DNA of 64,000 bases from Polyangium fumosum (GTDB lineage Bacteria; Myxococcota_A; Polyangia; Polyangiales; Polyangiaceae), in the NCBI RefSeq assembly GCF_005144585.1, contig NZ_SSMQ01000009.1, positions 168,583 through 232,582 of the forward strand, read 5' to 3'. The stretch's first letter is position 1, and each line of letters begins with the position of its first letter. A program made the position numbers and the translations under genes. Shown here piece by piece: positions 61,943 through 64,000 of this stretch. Below the pieces are notes generated by a model. That model saw only the letters and a list, made by a program, of their open reading frames with translations, did not search any database and was not told the DNA's origin.

Positions 61943-62713
61943 CGGTCTTCTCCGTTCTCATATGGCAGTGAATTTGCCGGTTAAGATCGTCTCCGAGGGA
62001 CCACGCAAACGCACCCCGAGCGCCGCCGCTCGACGATACGCGCGTCGAATCGACGGGCGCAGCTCCGGCTGCCATTCCCCCGCGCGGATAGGAGTGATGT
62101 CCCCCGGCCACGCACCCCATGACGGACCGCACCAATCTTCGGATTGGGCGCAGGGCGGCGTGTTACCATCGCCAGAATGTCTGCTCCGATCGAAGAAGGC
62201 AAGCCCAAATTCCGCGGTGCTCCGGCCAATCGCTGATCATTTGAGATCCAATGATCCGTGTGCACGTTCATCGTTCCAGCGGTCTTGAGGCTTTTTTCGA
62301 CGCGACCGCCATCCCGCGCTCTGGCCGCCCGCGGCCCCCCAAAAAATTCGCCGATGGCGCAGCACGGCCTGAATTCCGTCGCTCGGGTTTGTAATGGCAG
62401 GATGGTGCGGTGCGTCAGTCGCCGCCATCGAACTGTCACCACACGAGCGAGCCGGAAAACATCGCTGTCGAGGTTCGCCAAGGCCGACCTCGAAGGCCAG
62501 CGTAGGTCCCGACGCACGCTCGAACGCCGGATCACCGGGCCGCCACGCATGGTGCGGTTTTTCCCCCACCGCACGGAGGGGCTCGTCCGCGCGGCAGCCC
62601 GCGGCCGAAGGACGCCCTGGCAGCGTTCGGGCGTGGTCCTGCCACGAGCCGAGGCGCCAGCGCGCCGTTGAGCCCGGAGAGCGCGAACGCCTGTCTCAAT
62701 CGCCGCGTTCCGT
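61943..62713. other. Intergenic, 771 bp, no gene seen
   Basis: Upstream of the island cluster; open frames on both strands are short or biased by composition and show no domain. The region must contain the promoter of the seven-gene cluster. No tandem repeat, integrase or tRNA was found. Confidence 0.5.
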
Positions 62714-62890
62714 TTACGCCGTATTACACCCCATCCGGTGGAGTGACGTCTCCATCTCCTCATGATGGTTACGTAACGGCAGTGCCGGGCCGGCCGTGAC
62801 GCGCTCCTCCGCGCAAAGCGTCAGGGCGTCGCCGTCGTTGGGAGAGCGCACAGCGAGCGCCTCGAAGAACGCGCGTTCCATGCCCGCCAT
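62714..62890 (-). pseudogene. TPR-like gene fragment
   Basis: The frame MERAFFEALAVRSPNDGDALTLCAEERVTAG resembles the first helices of a TPR protein type common in myxobacteria, but stops after 58 residues. GTTACGTAAC (62768-62777) lies inside it. I think it is a truncated remnant; a coincidental frame is possible. Confidence 0.4.
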
Positions 62891-62907
62891 CCCCGGCGCG
62901 AGGCAGA

Positions 62908-63022
62908 CTCGAATACGGAAGCGAGCTGCTCGTGTACCGAAAAAACGGAGCGTCACGCCTCGGACGCGGCGGTGACCTCGAAGAGCTGGTGCTCGCCGGT
63001 CTTTCCTTTGACCGAGACACGC
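62908..63022. repeat. Direct repeat, right copy (methyltransferase remnant plus cyclase end)
   Basis: This is the right partner of 57519-57633. On the + strand it reads LEYGSELLVYRKNG, the end of the methyltransferase with the stop lost (AAC TGA to AAC GGA), directly joined to the 3' end of the intact cyclase gene on the other strand. Confidence 0.9.
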
Positions 63023-63876
63023 GCGGTTTTCCCGATCGTCACGCGCCCGGTGACCTCGCGATAGACGGCCTCCGAAACAAGCAGGCGGGCGCCGACGTCC
63101 TTCGTCGCGGATTCGATGCGGCTCGCGAAATTGACGGCGTCGCCGATCGCAGTGATCGCTTTCCGGTCGAACGAGCCGATCGGACCGACGACAGCCTCGC
63201 CGTAATGGATCCCGATCCCGATGTCGAAGACGTGCCCGTACGTCGCGCGGAGGTACGGCGTCATTTTCGACTGCATCGCCGAAAGCATGCCGAGCGCGGC
63301 GCGCACCGCGCGCATCGGGGCGTCGGGCTTTCCGTCGACCCCGAAGAGCGCCATGAAGCCGTCGCCCATGTAATTGTTGATGAACCCGCCCGCGCTCGCG
63401 ACGGCGCTGCCCATCGCTTCGAAATGGCGGTTCAGGACGTGGATCACGTCGTAAGGCAGGAGCGCCTCCGTGAACGGGGTAAAGCCGCGGATGTCGGAGA
63501 ACAGGATGGCGACGCGGATCTCCTCGCCGACCGGGGTGAGGTCGACCTTCGACGCGCGCATGCGGCCGACGAGGGCGACGTCGTCGTCGTCGAGCACGAG
63601 CCTGCGCACGCGCACCGGCCCGCGCACCGTGGCCTGGCAAGCGATGCGGACCTCGCGCGGCAGGCCGAGGCGCTCGGCGAGCGCGCGCTCGACTTCGTTC
63701 GGCGGCTCGACGTTGTCGAGGCCCTCGACGACGATCACCCGGCAGGTCGAGCAACGCGCGTGGCCGCCGCAGACGTGGGTGTGCGGAATGCCCGCGGAGA
63801 GCGCGGCATTCAAGAGGGTTTGCCTCTCCTCGACGTCGATGCTGATCTGGTCGGGCGCGTAGAAGATGCTCGGCAT
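62953..63876 (-). CDS. Ferredoxin-domain class III adenylate/guanylate cyclase
   Basis: The product has 307 residues. The N-terminal 2Fe-2S ferredoxin domain has the cluster cysteines C36, C42, C45 and C80 (CGGHARCSTC...C). A class III nucleotide cyclase domain from about residue 118 follows: VAILFSDIRGFTPFTEALLP, GGFINNYMGDGFMALFGVDGKP, IGIHYGEAVVGPIGS, AITAIGDAVNFASRIESAT. An iron-sulfur domain joined to a cyclase suggests redox control of cAMP or cGMP production. The gene has a good GTAGGA upstream. A group II intron end lies about ten bases before the start. Confidence 0.9.
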   Translation of the reverse strand: MPSIFYAPDQISIDVEERQTLLNAALSAGIPHTHVCGGHARCSTCRVIVVEGLDNVEPPNEVERALAERLGLPREVRIACQATVRGPVRVRRLVLDDDDVALVGRMRASKVDLTPVGEEIRVAILFSDIRGFTPFTEALLPYDVIHVLNRHFEAMGSAVASAGGFINNYMGDGFMALFGVDGKPDAPMRAVRAALGMLSAMQSKMTPYLRATYGHVFDIGIGIHYGEAVVGPIGSFDRKAITAIGDAVNFASRIESATKDVGARLLVSEAVYREVTGRVTIGKTARVSVKGKTGEHQLFEVTAASEA

Positions 63877-63884
63877 TGGTAAAT

Positions 63885-64000
63885 CCTACCTTGTTCTGCG
63901 CGACCATCCGCGCATGGTTCTGGCAAGACTCCCGTTCAAACCGTGCGTGCGGATTTCCCGCACACGGCTTACCGGTGGTCTCTCGGGCAGCGGCATCATG
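63885..64000 (-). mobile_element. Group II intron, 3' end (domains V and VI), cut by the window edge
   Basis: On the minus strand, 63970 to 63937 forms a 34-nt domain V: AAGCCGTG / CACGGTTT base stem, the AGC triad, a two-base bulge CG on the 3' side, an inner stem TGCGG/CCGCA and a GAAA-type loop. After it, ACCAT/ATGGT (63903-63918) and CAAG/CTTG (63924-63927, 63890-63893) form a domain VI-like stem. The reverse transcriptase part would lie beyond 64000. The intron is inserted in the 5' leader of the cyclase gene in the same orientation. Confidence 0.75.

Larger units (their letters stand above)
57634..62907. mobile_element. Probable insertion of about 5.3 kb between the repeats
   Basis: The DNA between the two 115-bp direct repeats carries seven minus-strand genes, several with lower GC than the surroundings. 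A 10-bp repeat CGAGGCAGAC also occurs at both ends (57660-57669 and 62899-62908). No integrase or transposase gene is visible, so the mechanism is not clear; recombination between copies of the junction is possible. Listed as an element because both flanking genes have reciprocal truncated duplicates. Confidence 0.6.

Noticed and set aside
61981..62763. 260-codon minus-strand frame upstream of the island cluster
   Set aside because: No domain, no ribosome-binding site, composition of random GC-rich DNA.

Overview
The window looks like a chromosomal segment of a myxobacterium of the Polyangiales type (Polyangium/Sorangium relatives). The evidence is very high GC with GC-rich third positions, many lipoproteins with long Gly-Gly-X linkers, RCC1, FGE-like, OmpA/TSP3 and collagen-like surface proteins, an Hanks-type kinase, TIR proteins, and an EF-G of the kind shared by spirochaetes, planctomycetes and deltaproteobacteria. 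No rRNA or tRNA gene was seen.

Layout. 1-3450: end of coaD, a small conserved gene and a PMT-family glycosyltransferase. 3684-5544: a two-gene TIR unit of lower GC, one member membrane-anchored with a Cys-rich outer domain. 5777-6072: a seven-copy 43-bp tandem array. 6073-10707: lipoproteins and secreted proteins of unknown role. 10735-14100: LON-domain protein, folE, DUF2203 and MerR genes. 14311-16368: a large secreted acidic-repeat protein. 16656-19914: moeA, mobA and an M50 protease. 20507-22944: zinc-ribbon protein, a small conserved protein and a CDF transporter. 23087-26484: fusA translationally coupled to a RecA/KaiC-like ATPase with a SLOG-like C-terminus, closed by an intrinsic terminator. 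26609-32772: acyltransferase, Tudor-knot lipoprotein, cytochrome P450 remnant, two FGE-like lipoproteins coupled to a Ser/Thr kinase. 32777-36927: collagen-like lipoprotein plus OmpA/TSP3 protein, Rieske oxygenase, Uma2 nuclease. 36931-46933: acetate locus. 47007-55649: RCC1 lipoprotein, vWA protein, a second 43-bp array, TPR-YbjN protein and a large TPR protein with a degenerate P-loop. 55669-64000: small genes, a methyltransferase, a probable insertion of about 5.4 kb, a ferredoxin-cyclase and the 3' end of a group II intron.

Three parts stand out. (1) The acetate locus: porin-acs-DUF485-actP run leftward from a sigma-54 promoter (GG-N10-GC) preceded by two identical 12-bp palindromes at enhancer distance; divergently lie a small membrane protein, an SSS-domain histidine kinase and an NtrC-family activator with GAFTGA. 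This reads as a complete acetate sensing and uptake circuit. (2) An apparent insertion at 57634-62907 is bounded by 115-bp direct repeats that are reciprocal remnants of the flanking methyltransferase and cyclase genes. It carries a seven-gene one-strand cluster (two DUF2589-type proteins, a zinc ribbon, a polyQ-tailed protein, two Rv2525c-like glycosidase-fold proteins, a GNAT-like protein) with several AT-richer genes; this is the best candidate for an undescribed system. (3) Two unlinked seven-copy tandem arrays share the same 43-bp period and a common core but have different second halves.
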